64,000 bases of DNA from Pleodorina starrii (GCA_030267565.1 BRXU01000010.1:62001-126000), one strand, 5' to 3'; shown: positions 33,201 to 52,100, counted from the first letter of the stretch. Notes: generated from the letters alone by a model not told the origin. Numbers and translations: made by a program.

Positions 33201-36200
33201 TTTGAGGAGTATGTTGTACGGGTCGGGGGCACGTAAGAGTTCGTACATGCGCAAGTACCTACACGAGCCGGGGCGCGCAATGTGCGGGGCCATTCCCGTG
33301 CAGGCTCGTGCGGCGGCGGGGCTATCCGGCGACGACGGCGGAAGCGGCTACCGGCCGCGCTCTAGCCCGGGTCACGCGCAAGAAGGCACGCCGTCTGCGC
33401 CGCCGGGGGGCAAGGGCGCCGGCGGCGGTGCCGCACCGCAGGACGGTGCTGGCGCGGCGCCAGCCCAGCAACAGCAGCAGCAGCAGCAGGTGCTGTACTC
33501 CAAGATAGCGGAGGCAATCACCATGCTGGCCCTGGACCCTGCGCCCAAGGTGAGGAGGGGGGGGCAGAGCCGCACGGCCCGGGGAAGAATCGCAGCCCTG
33601 GGAGCCTTTACTGACGGGAACCGGTGGGGGGCGTTACCCCGTAGCAGCATCGGGGCTTGGGAGCGCGCTTCCGCAATGGGGGGGTGGGTGGGCAACTTTG
33701 AACACTGTGTGATTGCGAGTGATGGGCATTGGGGTCGGGTATAGCAAACGAGTGATGGGCATTGGGGTCGGGTATAGCGGGGGGCATCGCCGGGGGTTCA
33801 TGAGGATGCGTCACAGCGTCGGACGGAGACATTGCCTTTGGTCCTGTTGCGAGGTGCAACCACAACACTGACGACGGATTCTGGCATGCTTTCTCTTCCT
33901 CACTCGACTCCTGCGGCTCCGCGCATCTCTCGCGGGTCGGCCCCGCCTCGATCAAGCTGCCTCTGTTCGGCGTGCGGCGCTGCAGGTCGCCCGATACGGC
34001 CGCGATGTGCTCCGAATTGCGCAGTACGAGCTTTCCTTCGCTGCGACGGGCGGGGCCTACGGCGCGGCCAACGGCAGCCTGTCGCCCAGGCGTGGAGACA
34101 CGACTGTCGGTGAGTGACGGTCGGGCGATTGGACTGTGCACGCACCGCACCGCACCCCACCGGACCGTGCAACTGTGGAGGGGCATGCATACCACCTCGC
34201 ATTCAGTTGCCAACCCCGCGCCACCCGCCAACCCAGGCGGCACTCCCTACTGTGGTTGACACACGCCCGTTGACACCCTCGTTTCTTCTCCTCGTTGCTT
34301 TTTGCGGCGCCCTTTACCCTCCTCTACCCTCCTCTACCCTCCTTTACCCTCCTCTTCAGGCTCATTTGCCGCCAAGCTGAAGCCGCGGTCTTGGCGCAGC
34401 AGCTTCACCATCGCCGGACTGCCCAACTTGTCTCGCATCTCGACCGACCCGCACGACCCGCACCACGCGGGCTCTGCATCCTCGTCGTACAACCCCTCCA
34501 CCTCCGTGCCGGGTGCCCCTGCGGTGGGAGGTGCCTCCTCGGGTCCCCCCGCAGCCATGATGCGCCGGATGCCCGCGGCGGGTGGAAGCGGGGGCGCGGC
34601 GGCCAGCGCCGCCACCTCGACGTCTGCCTCGCCGCCGTCGCCTGGCAGGGACGTGGCGCTGGCGTACAGCAGGCATCCGTACACCCTGCGCACCGTGAAC
34701 GGTAGGGCAGGGCAGGGCAGGGCAGGGCAGGGTAGGGTAGGGTAGGGTAGGCGCAGCGGACAAAGCTGCGAGAGGCCATCGGTGGAAACGGTGAAGATTA
34801 CCGCCGCACGGCGTCGCTGTCCTCATGCGCGTTTATTTTGTTCGCTGTCACGTTTGTGTACAGCGGCGGGGCGGGGCGGGGTGGTGCGGGGCACGACCTC
34901 ATGCCGCCATCCCCTTCGAGTACTGCATCCCGTACTGCATCCCGTACTGGCCCACGCGGAAGCGCCGATCGCCGCTCTGCATTCCATGTTGCTCTCCATG
35001 CTCTCCATGCGCAACGTTTGACGCTATCGGTCATCGCCGTTGCATTGCTGCATCTCGGTAACAACTACGGTATTGTGACGTCGTCATCATAGAATGCCAT
35101 CCTCATGGGCTTAATTCATGGGTTGCTGGCTGCCGCCGTCCGCCCTACTGTTGTGCGGTGCGCAGACCCGCAGCTCATGGGACCCGGCGCCGGTGGCTCC
35201 AGCGTGGGCGGCCTCAGCGACTACGAACAGACGCACCACGGGGGGCACCACAGCTACGCCGACACGCGCGCGCACGGCGGCTCCGGCCTGGCAGGCGCAA
35301 TGCTGAGTGGGGGCCAGGTGTGCTGTGTGGCGGGAGGTCGGGGCGAGCGGGCGGGAGACCTGAAGGAGGGCTAAAGCGGGGGGCCGGAGCCGCTGGTGTA
35401 GTGTAGTGTAGGTCGCGGGCTTCTGGAACGGCACACGTCCGTTTGGAATGCCGGATGCGCCAGCCAGCCAGCTCTTGCCCATCTCCTGTTTAGCACTCGG
35501 CATCGCATGCGACACGAAAGCTGTACTTTCTGTGCGCGAGAAGCAGATTGTGCTGATCTGATTAGAGTTTGTTTGCCTTGTTTCACCTCACCTCACCTCA
35601 CCTTTCCGCTGTGTCCTACCCGGTACCCGCCATGATGTTGATGACGTGCAACTCAGGACGCCGCGTTGGCTGGTGGCGCACTGCCGGTGGGGCAGCCCCC
35701 GGTGCCGGTCCCCAGGAGCCTCATATACGGCCTGTCGTGCGAGTACTTCAGCCGGCCCATGCTGGAGCCGCAGGTACGGCAGCTGGGACGACGCGGCGGC
35801 CGCCCGTGGGAGGGGTGGGGCCGTGGGGTGGCGGCGGGGGTGTGGAGACTGGGAAGTTGAGGGGCTGGGGGGCAGGGCCTTTGCTGCCGCTGCCGGTGCT
35901 TCTACCCCTCCATTATGTGACGGCGCGAAACAGAGACATGTAGCGGCAAAACCAAGCGGGACTTTCTGGTCGTCGGAATGTCGACATGTTGCCCATGTCC
36001 ATGCCCGTTTTTGCTGTTTCTTTTGCGCAACCATTCATGTTGTACTCCGGATGCTCCACTACGGATGCGCAGTTCCCGATACCAATGCCCTAAGCCTTTT
36101 TGGACGCCGCTTGCTTTGCTCGGCCCACCTAATGCCCACCCAATGCCGTCCGTCAGTCATCCGCGTGGCGGGAGTCCGATGGCGCCAAGCTGTGCCCCTG

Positions 36201-39023
36201 GACTGCCCCAGTGGACCCCGAGCGGAAGGCACGGCGGCGGGCCATGATGGAAGTAGCGACGACGATCTCGAAGGCCATGCGCGCGCCCAAGCTGCGCGAG
36301 CAGGTGCGTGCGCGCTGAGCCGCCCTGACCCTGGCCCTGATCAGAAGAGGCGCTGATCGGATCTGATCCGCTGCAGCCGCCCTGTCAGGATTCGGGGGAA
36401 GGGAAACGGTACCGCGGTGTACCGCGGGCCACGGGCGGCAGTCAACCGACCAGGCAACTGCCCAGTCGAGCGAAGTGCACACTTTGCGCCGCAGATGCTG
36501 AGAGCAGCACCTGCCACGTCCGGTGTGGCGTGCGCACCGTTTTGCAGCAATCTGCAACAACAATCGCGTGCTGTAACTCTTGCTCGTGATGCTGACCTTG
36601 GACCTTGGCCCGCGCGGCAGTCACCATGTCACCATATCCCGGCGCCCGCACATGCTTGTGTGTGTTTGTGTTTGTGTGTGTGTGTGTGTGTGCTTTGGGT
36701 GCGCAGCTGCACTCGATCGAGTCGGGACCGGAGCCCGTGTCTGCGCTCACGTTCCACCCCTACCACCAAGTCCTGGTGTCGGCGGACGTGCGCGGCATGC
36801 TCAAGGCGCACACCTACCCGGACAACAAATTGCTCAACCATTTCCACGTCACCAACGGTGCGTTAGGCCGCTTAACGCTGGCGGGTTTCTCCTACGCCCG
36901 TGTTCTAGCAGCGGTAGCCACAGTGCCACCCGAGGTGCCACACCGGCTGTCGCGGTGCGCCCGATGTGTCACACTAAACTGTCGTGCCCTTGCAGCCCAG
37001 GCGACTGGAATGAAACAGCGCGCGCGCACACACACGCGCTGTCCTCCTTCCGTCCCAACCGATGGTGATGTGCCCACGATCGTGTTCAAGCGCGTCCATG
37101 CCGGCTTGCGCACGCAGGGGCGCCGCAAGCGGAGTCCCGCACGTCGCTTCCATCCCGGGTGGTGTTCCTGCGCCATATCAACGAGGCGGACGGGCCGCTG
37201 CTGATGGCGGGCAGCGCGGATGGTGCGGTGCGGGTGTGGCGCTCCTACCTGAACCAGGGCGAGCACCGCATGGCCACGGCTCTACAGGTGGGCCTGGGGG
37301 CACTCAAAACACACCGCGGCGACATGGCGGCATGGCGGCATTGCGGTTCTTCGTCGATAGGATGATGTCATCCTCCGAGCTGGGCCCCCCGGATTGGTCC
37401 GAGTCCGACCACAGGGCGGCGGCGGTCAAGTGGCCACACGTGTTGTTATTCTGCGCTTGCATCAGTCTGTGCATGGTCAATGGTCAATGAACGTCGCGCA
37501 CAGCTGCATTGGCAGCGGACATGTGCTTCTCTCTTCCCGCGGCGCCCCCAACATTCGCGGCACGGGGCAAAACACGTCACGTGCGAAATTGTTGCTGCGT
37601 GTGCTTCGTGCTATTCACTCGCTCCCTCCGGCCCCACGCCGTGCCCGGCCGTCCGCCTCTCTCCCCTTTGTCCCTCCCCCCCCTTGACCTCATGCTTCTC
37701 CGCCGCAGGCCGTCTCCATCCATCTCGTGCCCACTCTGTCCTTCCCCACCGTCTACAACTGGAGCCCCTCCGCCTGCCACCTCTTTGCCTCGGGCGGCAA
37801 GCAGCCCGACTTCATCTACGTGTGGGATCTGCTCCGAGAGCACTGCCACTCGGTGCTGCCGCTCAACGGAGCCACCCTCGGCGCCGGCGCGGGGCTGCCG
37901 GGCGGCGTGGTGCCGCCGGGCGTCGCCTGGCCGGCCGGCTCGGTGTCGGGCGGCCCGGGTGCGCCTGGCGGCACGGGTGCGGGCGTGGAGCAGCTGCTGC
38001 TGAGTGTGCTGGACCCCAATCTGTTGGTGCCGGTTTGCACAGACGGCACCATCCGCATCTTCGACCTGCGCGCGCCGGCGGCTCCGCGCATGGTGCTGCA
38101 GCCGCTGGGCCGCTCGGCGCTGGCGGGTACGGTTCTGGAGCCGGGCGGCCGACAGGGCATGGTGGTGGTGGCTGGCGAGAAGGGCGAGATGCGTTGGATT
38201 GACCTGCGCGGCGGCACGGGCGGCACGGCGGCTGCTGTCACGGCGTCGGAGGAGGCGCACGGCGGCGGCGTCGGGGCATTGATGGATTCGGCGCACACGT
38301 ACAAGACGGTGCAGGCGCACACCAAGGGCGGTGTGTGCGCACTGGCGGGACACACGCTGGCGCCGCTATTGGCAACGGGAACCACGTCGCAGGTGCGGGC
38401 GGGCGGGCGCGCGAGAGGGCAAATGGAACAGGGCAAAGGGTGCCATCCTGCGGCGGACAGGTTGCTGTATCGCGTGACAAGCGGCGATGTGGGCGTCGCC
38501 CCTAGACTTCGGGCTGTTGTGTTTGATGGGTAGCGGTGGCACACCGCTTGTGATCACGCGTCGCGGCTGACGCTTTTATTCGACACTTAGACCTCCTAGA
38601 GTCGTAGAGTGCACGACCAAATCGCTAGGGAGTGGTGCATGATCGGGTCCTTGTTGCATGCAACGCTCGCTAGCTTTTGTGCTTCATGCAGGCATTTCTA
38701 ACCGTTTTCCTATCGCAGCAGCATTTTCAAGCGCCTTCCGTGTCGTTCCGTTCCTTTACCCTGAACGACCGTTCGTTCTGCAGGTGGTGAAGATATGGAC
38801 CGACGACGGCGACGTGGTGGGCACGCTGCGGCCTGGCAACAGCTCTAACCTGCTCGCGCCGCACAAAGTGGGCCCCATCACCGCAATGGCCTTCCACCCC
38901 TACCAGCCTGTCTTGGCGGCGGCGGGCATCGACCACTGCACCGTCTACGAGCTGTACGACCCGAGCGCGACGGATCGAGCCGCCGCGGCGCAGCGTGCGG
39001 AGCGCACCAGCAGCGCATTTTAA
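24283..39023 (+). CDS. RAPTOR: RAPTOR, regulatory-associated protein of TOR (TORC1 subunit), ~24 exons
   Basis: Scaffold subunit of TOR complex 1 that recruits substrates to TOR kinase. Exons after the first: ~24627-24887, 25253-25371, 25835-25957, 26740-26853, 27700-27849, 28426-28623, 29139-29343, 29563-29657, 30120-30323, 30959-31090, 31626-31784, 32089-32385, 32712-32846, 33304-33549, 33986-34109, 34360-34701, 35166-35317, 35657-35773, 36157-36303, 36707-36857, 37118-37287, 37709-38392 and 38784-39023 (TAA); all phases fit, about 1520 residues. The caspase-like RNC domain shows [16 protein letters not shown] and [16 protein letters not shown]-type blocks follow ([54 protein letters not shown]), then a variable linker with eight Gln, then C-terminal WD40 blades ([42 protein letters not shown]). 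Exon 1 (24283-24458, [11 protein letters not shown]) is tentative: its phase does not meet the next exon cleanly. The exon 9 donor is GC, not GT. Confidence 0.95.
26195..26428 (+). repeat. 12-13-bp minisatellite in RAPTOR intron 4
   Basis: About 19 copies of TCCTGAGTCGAGG, with GGCCCTGAGTCGA and GTGGTCCTGAGTG variants, within the intron 25958-26739. ORFs read across it are repeat artefacts. Confidence 0.95.
26883..26932 (-). repeat. Intron module copy 2 (antisense to RAPTOR)
   Basis: In RAPTOR intron 5 (26854-27699), 30 nt after the 5' splice site, in opposite orientation. On the plus strand it begins GGTAAGAAGAAGATACCGC, which itself resembles a 5' splice site. It is bracketed by near-identical ~20-bp direct repeats (26856-26875 and 26936-26957). 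Confidence 0.85.
27966..28016 (+). repeat. (GGGGA)n tract in RAPTOR intron 6
   Basis: Nine or so copies of AGGGG within the intron 27850-28425; a simple purine repeat, no other function visible. Confidence 0.9.
29031..29081 (+). repeat. Intron module copy 3 (sense)
   Basis: GTCCGTTCGCTAACGCCGTC through GCGGTATCTTCTTTTTACC, ending 57 nt before the acceptor of RAPTOR exon 8 (29139). Both sides are a C-run followed by (CA)n and CCCA, so a flanking duplication is possible but low in complexity. Confidence 0.85.
30034..30070 (+). repeat. Intron module copy 4 (sense, 5' truncated)
   Basis: Only the 3' part is kept (CGCCATCTCCGTCTCCGCTG through GGTATTTTCTTTTTACC); the CTAAC part is lost. It ends 49 nt before RAPTOR exon 10, followed by a CCCCAAC simple repeat up to the acceptor. 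Confidence 0.8.
30345..30540 (+). repeat. CACACAGATGCAGCCAAAGC minisatellite in RAPTOR intron 10
   Basis: About nine copies, some with an extra CACA, in the intron 30324-30958. The GT-rich minus ORFs across it are artefacts. Confidence 0.95.
31547..31600 (+). repeat. Intron module copy 5 (sense) with perfect 20-bp flanking direct repeats
   Basis: GTCCGTTCGCTAACGCCGTC through CGTATTTTCGTTTTA, immediately flanked by CCCCACTGCGGTGCTGCCCC at 31521-31540 and again at 31601-31620. The second flank runs straight into the CACAG acceptor of RAPTOR exon 12 at 31626. Confidence 0.9.
34703..34752 (+). repeat. (GGGCA)n/(GGGTA)n tract at a 5' splice site
   Basis: Starts one base after the donor of RAPTOR exon 17; about nine pentamer units. 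Confidence 0.9.
36655..36692 (+). repeat. (TG)n tract before RAPTOR exon 21
   Basis: A GT-rich dinucleotide run just upstream of the acceptor at 36706, in the place of a normal pyrimidine tract. Confidence 0.9.
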
Positions 39024-42000
39024 GATACGCAAATATAGATATGCAGCTATCTGTAGCAGCCGCGCTGCTCGGGAGGCGTACGTACGTGGGAGCAGCGGAA
39101 GCGCGCCATCCATTGCGCGCATTGGAAGGGCCCTGCGTTTGCACGCCCTATGGCCAGCCAGTACGTCGGGAGGTTTTAGGGGGGTTGGGCGGGCGGTACT
39201 GTGGCAGTGCTATAGCGTAAGTGAATAGTGAATAACTGCACTGGGAGCCATTCTGTGCGGCCGCCAGGTGTGTCCCCACCGCGGATGTTCGTCGCTTGAT
39301 TGCCCGTAACGTTTCCCAATCCCAGCTGGGGTACGTTACTTCGAGTCGCTTGGCGTGTGTGTGTGTGTCTGTGTGTGTGATGGTGGTACAACGGCGGGGA
39401 TGGCAGTCGTTGACGGGGCGGAGACGTCCTCCGCTGGATCGGTAGCAGCAGCTCGTACACGCACATGGCACCAATTGAGTCGCGAGCACATGGGCGTGTG
39501 AATTGGTACAGGCGTGGGTTGATCGTGAACGGCGTGAAGCACTGCTTTCTGGCACTGCTCGGGGGGGGGAGCCGAACCAGCGCGGAAGCTGTAGTGGGCT
39601 GCAGTACTGAGCCGAGCTTTTAGATGGATCTTGGGCGTATACGGTACCAAGCAAACAGGGTGCCGGCATAGGCGGTGCTCGTGTGGCTCGTTGTTTGGGG
39701 CGGAGTGATGGCGGCGGCAAGCAGTGGCGGGCTAGGAGCTTGGATGATGCGCAAGAGTGGGGGGCAATTAAAACGGCCCGGGACGAGGGAACGCAACGTA
39801 GTTACCTGGGATATTACCTGAGAGTACCTGGGGGCGGGCGCTGCCGTGTCCTTGCCTGGGGACGCACAGCCGCCACCAGCCGGTGCTTTGGTGGAAGACG
39901 TTGGTGGGACGCGGCGGTAGGCGTATGAAGCAAGCCAGACATTGCTGTGCGCCATGCTATGGCAGACGGGTCATATATCTGGACGTCGGAGGGTCGAAAT
40001 CCCCGGAGATGATGGATACGGCCTCCATTTGAATCCAAACCTTCTCACATGACAGGGAAGCAAGGGAAGGCGTGTCCCTGCTGCCCTTGTTCTCAGTTGT
40101 CCGACGGGTTATCATCTCAGAGCTCAGACGCGCCACGCATCATTACGATTTCTCTCCAGCGTAGCCTGGAACCCCGGGCAGGACTCCCTTCACGAGCCCC
40201 ATACCGGTGAGTTACAGCCCGCGAACGCGCTTGGCTTATGGTGCCCGAGCCCTGGCCTGCCTACGCCGCTGTCGGGGCTCTTGAGAGTCTCAACGCCTTT
40301 CCCAGACGGGTCCGGGACTAGATAGGGGGCCATGTAGTGGGGCAAAGCTGTGAGATAGAGACGCGGGGGCCTGGGGCCGCTACATGTGTTGCGGTTGGCA
40401 AGTCGTCCCAAGCTTCCCAAGGATGACCCACACGGTTTACTGCCCCGCGTGTGGCGCGGCTGCCAGCCGGACCGGCAGCTGACTGGAAAGCCGCGGTCCC
40501 GTGGCTTCCGCCGGATGACAGCTGCGTCAGCTGCATCTGTTGTACACAACCCGGTATGGTGGAGTCCTAGGGAGGCACAGGCCACCAGCCGGTGCTTTGG
40601 TGGAAGACGTTGCTAGGACGCGGCGTAGGTGTATGAAGCAACAAGCAAGCCAGGCATTGCTGTGCGCCATGCTGGCGGAAGGGCCAGATCAGAAGGGCCA
40701 TATCGTCGGATGGTCGAAGTCCCCGGAGATGATGGAGATGATGGATACGGCCTCCGTATGGATCCAAACCGTACAGCGCCCTTGCCGCTCATATGACAGG
40801 GAAGCCAGGCAGGCGCGGTTCCGTCGCTTCCGTCGGGTGACAGCTACATCGGCCCGCTGCTGTACACGACCCGGTATGGTGGAGTCAGCCATGTGCAATG
40901 GCTGGCGCTGCACCGCAATGCAGATCCGCGTCCGTGGAAGGAGGGAGCTGCACCGCACGCCACCCACAGCCCGCGCACAGGCTGCATCACCTGCCCTGGC
41001 TGCGTACCTGCACTTGACGCGACGCAAATTTCCGCAACGAACTGAACGAAGGCAGCGAGAGCGATGTGCTTATGCAACCGTGCATAGCTGAAATCAAGGC
41101 CTTCCGCCGCTTACATGTTTGGTATCTGTCCTATACGACGCGTATCTAGTCGGTGCGTCCCTTCTAATCGGCGCCAGGTTTGCCAGGATCAATCATCTTG
41201 ATAGATCCCAGGTAGTCCCCGTCGCCTCCATCCCGTTGATGCGCTAGCATCTAACCCCCGTACAGGGAGGCCTAGCGTGCCAGCAGGATAGCAATGAAGT
41301 CCACATTTGAAGCCCACATGGAGGCCACGCATGTTCTGTCAGGCGTGCTGGCTGCTGGGTCATGGGACGTTATAGGAGCTCGACATCTTCGAGTGCCAGC
41401 TTGGGAGTGCCAGCTTGGGTTACTTACCGACATCCCTAAAGGACTACCGTACAATCAAGCGTCGCATCATCATGCCAACCTCTATTTCGGCGGTGTAATC
41501 CTTCCGCGATAAGAGGCTGTTGCAGGACCAGAGACACAACTAGGCTCCTAGGCACAACTAGGCTCCGAGTCAACACCGACCACTTGAGGAAGAAAGAATG
41601 CAGCAGCGCCGTGAACGCCCAGCATCGCTCCTTGGCAGTTTCTGTTCCAACCCACATAACGTCGAGACGGGCATCACATCATCCACAAGACACCAGACAG
41701 GACCCCAACTGCCCTATCAACGTCCCCCTACCGCATAACACCCTCAAGACCTCCCTCCCGACCCGCAAGCTTCCCACACTGGTAATCACCACACAACACA
41801 CACGTAATGATGGTGGAGGCTCGCATCTGACAAAGCCGATATCAAACTCGCAGAGTGGCAATCCCTGCCACCAGCCCGGGGTGCAAATCAGGCTTCCTGA
41901 AGACGCAACACATGGCAGCTATCAAACATGCATTGCCCACTTGCTGGCTCGACAAACCGTAGCAGCTGCAATGCACGATCTGGCCGCCCTTCCCGCTTTC

Positions 42001-42382
42001 AACGTCAAACGTTTCTTGAGTCCCGGCGCCCCACCATGAGCAGCCGGGCGGCGGCCAATCACGGGGAGTCCATACTTCGCTCGGCGGGAATCCAGCGACC
42101 CCGGCGCTCGAACTGGCCGCCCACCCTCCCACCTCTTCAGACCCCCATACGCACACAACGCCACACAAAGACTATCCACGAAATCCCAAACGCGATCGGC
42201 TCTAACATGGCTCTACCTTTCGGTGTGGAGCCCCCTCACTAGAACATCCCAACCTAATACCTCGTCAGTCACAAGGTACTCACATCGCAATCACACCGCT
42301 TGCACAGCACAGCCCTCGCGCCCTCGCTCCCGCACTGCATCACGCACGCGCGCCGCGCCACGCAAAGTCGAACTCCCACAGT
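39024..42382. other. Intergenic region between RAPTOR and RH5, with a decayed repeat pair
   Basis: No supported gene. It holds two diverged copies of one sequence. Copy A is 39868-40065, continued at 40497-40570 after an interruption. Copy B is 40577-40812, continued at 40822-40888. Shared landmarks are CCACCAGCCGGTGCTTTGG, CCCCGGAGATGATGGA and CCCGGTATGGTGGAGTC. A (GT)n run lies at 39352-39378. The RAPTOR 3' end shows no clear TGTAA in the first few hundred bases. Confidence 0.6.
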
Positions 42383-42387
42383 TTACA
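42383..42387 (-). terminator. Poly(A) signal TGTAA of the RH5 helicase gene
   Basis: TGTAA on the minus strand, about 110 nt after the stop codon; this pentamer is the usual poly(A) signal of chlamydomonadalean algae. It sits in a short inverted repeat (CACAGT...ACTGTG). Confidence 0.7.
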
Positions 42388-42495
42388 CTGTGAAGCGGCG
42401 CACAGCGCACAGTCGTGCGAGACGACTATCTCGGAAAGCAGCACACGACCGCATCGCACCAGACGCGCTTGGCTGATGGCTTGGATGACTGACGC

Positions 42496-48154
<5,659 letters not shown>

Positions 48155-49174
48155 GGTTCCCGCGCGCCCAAGGGTCACGTTAACGCGTTTGGCCCGTTTT
48201 CACAGCTGCATAGCAGTGACCAAAAGACCGCAAATTAAGAGGGCAAACTTGAAAGACACGAGACGAACAAAATACTCTCAAGTTCCGTGGCATGGCATAG
48301 TTGAGCCGCAACTACCATTGCGCTGCCGTGGCATTAACCAGCGGTAGCGGCGTAAGGATTCCAGGCAAGACCCTCGGCGTATTTATCCGAATACGTATGT
48401 GACAGCGGCAGATGCAAGAGTGCCTAACGTGGACGGTGCATGTAGCGTGACCATGACGATGAGCTCCCTTTGTTCTCCACATAATTTGCGCAATCATGAC
48501 TGTGCTCCATACTCGTGATAGGCTCATCAGACAAGCATGCCATTGAGCATTCGGCTTGATGCGCCGCCGCAGTTGGCCCGAAGCCCGCCGCCGCCTCACC
48601 TTTTACGCTACTTCCTTGCGCTGGTTCCTTAACGTGTAGGCGACGGACAGTCCGCTTCAGCCAGCAAGTAAGCTGTGTCAAAGTCGACGTCCAGTCCAAA
48701 CGTTGCCTACGCAGGCTTACTTCCTTGTGTATATCAACGTGACCCTCTTGCCGCGCTTGCAAAACTAAGTAATGGAGCGCTGATGACCATTGGCCTCGAA
48801 AGACAAGGTCCGCCTTTAAAAATTCCAATTCCGTACAACTGAAAGTGCCCGCAAGGAGCCTGCTCTTTGGAGTCTATCCAGGAAGGCTGTAGACAAAAAC
48901 CTTTAGCCTCTTCCAAAATAGAGTAAATGCGTGTGGTCCTTTCTTCATAGCCGCCCACCCGCCCTGTTTGGTTCACGTAAAGTACGATTCCGTTGGCTGC
49001 GAAACTTCGCTAACCAGAGCTGGCGGTAAGCAGAGCTCTGGCGGTGACCTTGAACGCCCATTCCAGGGCAAACATGCAGGGGGAAAGCTAGTTGACTTGG
49101 TATTTTTGCTGGATGCATCTGACTTGCCACAGCGATGTCAAAGTAGGTTTGTCACGCAACTGATTCTCTTTCCA
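48155..49174. promoter_or_regulatory. Divergent region between RH5 and EXO84
   Basis: About 1 kb upstream of both divergent genes, so it should hold both promoters. Two minus ORFs (48424-48828 and 48734-48976) have no recognisable family. I see no convincing TATA pair. Confidence 0.4.
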
Positions 49175-52100
49175 ATGGCCACATATTGGGCACGTAAACT
49201 CCCTACTCTCTCTTACAGGCGTAATTCGAAGAGCAATAGCAGTAGCAAACGAAAAGCGGGTGCGCCTCAGGTCGAGCTTTCCGAAGTTGACCTGCTGTGC
49301 AATGACGACGACGCGCTATATGCACAGGACATTTCTTCTCACGAAAGGACGATGCTATCCAATGGTTCCAGCGTGAGGGCTTTGACCCAGCCGAGTTCAT
49401 CACCTTGCTCCAGTCCGAGAAGGAGCTAGACCAAGCGCGGAACGAGCTCACGCAGCTGAATGAGTACTGCAAGGAAGAGGTGAGTCGCTGCTGGGGGATT
49501 GGCGTGCACCCGGTCTGCCTTCACACAAGGGCTCCCCAGCTGCGCAGGTGCAGAAAGTCGTCCACGCGCACCACAAGGACTTTCTGGAAGCCAGCCGGAA
49601 CCTACAGGACGTTGAAATTCTCGTGGATGAGCTTCGCAACTATGTCTCCGGCAGCGTGGCCGTGGTGGGTAACCTTGTGGACCTGCCTCCCCTACCCAAG
49701 CAGGTGGGTCTCAGTCAAGCATGGGTTAGTGAGCTGGGGTTGATAGGTGTGCATGATCTCACGGAAGGGGCTACCCGCATGGGACTGCAAGTAATGAAAT
49801 ATGTCCGTCGGTCGTGCTCTCATGTACAAACGACAGGGTTGCCGTACACGGCCGCTCTCCTATCTCTGAAACGTTTTGTCCTGAGACCGCGAGGGCACAG
49901 GGCAACCGTGCAGCCCGGTATTGCGTGCGCACATCGGATATACCGTTGTTTCAGTTGCATGGACCCTATCCCCCGCAACTGCACGGAGGCAGCTGCATTC
50001 CGTCGCATCACTGCTTTCCGAGACGTGCACATTTTATGCCGGCACCGTTCTGTGCGCAATCCCTCTACCTGTAGGTGTCGTTTTCATCGCCTCTCGCTGC
50101 TGAGGGTCCCACTGGCGCGCCGAAGCCCCCAACGGCCTGGGAGAGCATCCTTGCTCTGCAGGCCGAGCTCATGCAGGACTTGCAGGTCAGATGCGGCCGG
50201 TAATAAGTAGGGGCTCTAAAAACACAGCCCAGCAACTCGTCCGCAACACAAACATGCAAAACAATGAAGCAGTGCTCGGTGTGCCGACACTCCCGTTGGG
50301 TGCAAATGCGCCAGCAGACGAGGCGTGCATGTGGCGGATACTGCGGAAGAGGTGCCTACCTAACAGGGGCTCCACACCTAATAGGGGCTACTTCGGAGAG
50401 CTGTTGTTTAGGTCCCAGGGCGACGAGGACACCCGTGAGCGGGCAGCCTCGCTGTGGCGTATCAAGCGACGGCTGCCATATCCGTTGCGGTGGGCATCTG
50501 TGCAGGTCGCAGTGGCGGAGCACGACGTCGCCTTGGCAAGAGCGCTTCTCAGTGCGGGGAGGGATCTCATTGCCGTTGTCGACCGCGACGGGGCCCAGCT
50601 GGCAGCCCAGGTAAGGGGCGAGCAGCAGCGGCCATCGCTTTCCGCCCCAATGCAAGTTTCCGGCGCCGCTGGATTGTGAGGCTGCGGCTGCGGCTTTGGT
50701 TTGCATAGCCGCCTGATCTACACGTCAAACCCACAGCGTGCGGCCCCCACAAGCCTCTGCTTGCCCAATCTCTTCAGGTAAACGGCGACGGCCTTCCCGC
50801 CTGGCGCCACGCGTTCGAAAGCGCGCTTGCCGCCCAGAAGGTGATTCTGGTTGAGGAGCTGCAGCGCAAGCTTTCGCACACCAACAGCAGCACGCTGGAG
50901 CGGCGCCAAGCGGCGCAGGTGCGCGCACAACTGGCGGATTACTAATGGGGTGATAAAGGGCCATTATGCCGCACAACCTGAGATGCATGCGTAGGTTAGA
51001 AACTACCAACCAACGTGGCGCCGCGCTGTGTCGCGGGCTGAGTCTTCGTATTCTCTTGACATCTCTGGCCCCGTCTGGCCGTCAGCCGGACGCAGCGACA
51101 CGTCATGGAAGGATTTCGGTCAATGATATTGGCGCTATTCATCCCCGTCGCCTGAGCCCGAGCAATCCGTGTGCATGTCTCCGCAGAACTTGGGCCTGGT
51201 GGTTGGCCCTGGCCAAGCGACGCAGGCGCTTCTGGGCTGCCACTCCTTGCGCGTTCGTGCCGCGCAGCAGCATTTGCTGAAGCAGCACTCAGCAGGTGGG
51301 CGCGATGAGATCACGGAGGCAGCCTGCCAAGGAGCGAACCGCGGAATGCTGTACTTGGCTGAGGTGCAATCACTCCCCGTTTCAAACCCAGGGTTAACCG
51401 AAGGTGCAGCTTGTGAATAGCGCACTCGGGACATGTCGTATGGAGAGGGCTCACTCACCTCAGACGCCCTGCACTGTGCTCGGTTGCTTGCCCCGACCTT
51501 TCACGTCAGCTAGCCGGCGGCGATCCCGACGGTGTTGAGTACGCCGGAGGGCTGTCGCAGCGCACGTTCTTGGCGATCGGCGCGGCGGCGGAAGACGTTC
51601 GGGCGGTGTTCCCAAGCACCTCGACCGGCGGGCACGGATACTCCGACCGGCCCAGGTTGGGAGCAGCCGACGGCGGTGCGCAGGCGGCGGCCGTGTTGCC
51701 GCAGGTGTCGGCGCTCGTCGTGCAGTGGGCTTCCGACGAGGCCCGCCACTGCGCATCCCTGCTCTGCCGCCACGCGCTGACTCCCTTCGTGGCGACGGGC
51801 ATGGCGGTTGGCGCGCTGCTGTGCGTCGGGCTGGCACTGGTGTTCTGCGTGGCGCTCGAGTCCAGCCACGGGCTGGCGCTGCGGGTCGCCTTCATGGAGG
51901 AGCTGTGGCCGCTGGTGGAAGGTGAGGTGCCCGGCAGGGTAGAGTAGAGCCATGGTGGTTTCGGGGTGCATGGCAACGGAACGTTGCAGGGTGTACTGCT
52001 GCCCGGCCGGCCGGCGAACCATCCTATGAGACAGAAGCTGTGCGCGGCGCGGAGCCGACGTGCCAGCAAGAGGCGTCGGCATCCAGCGTGCGCGCGAATC

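Noticed and set aside
41584..42168. Plus and minus ORFs of 108-151 codons downstream of RH5
   Set aside because: No recognisable domain, they overlap each other, and they lie next to the RH5 3' end.
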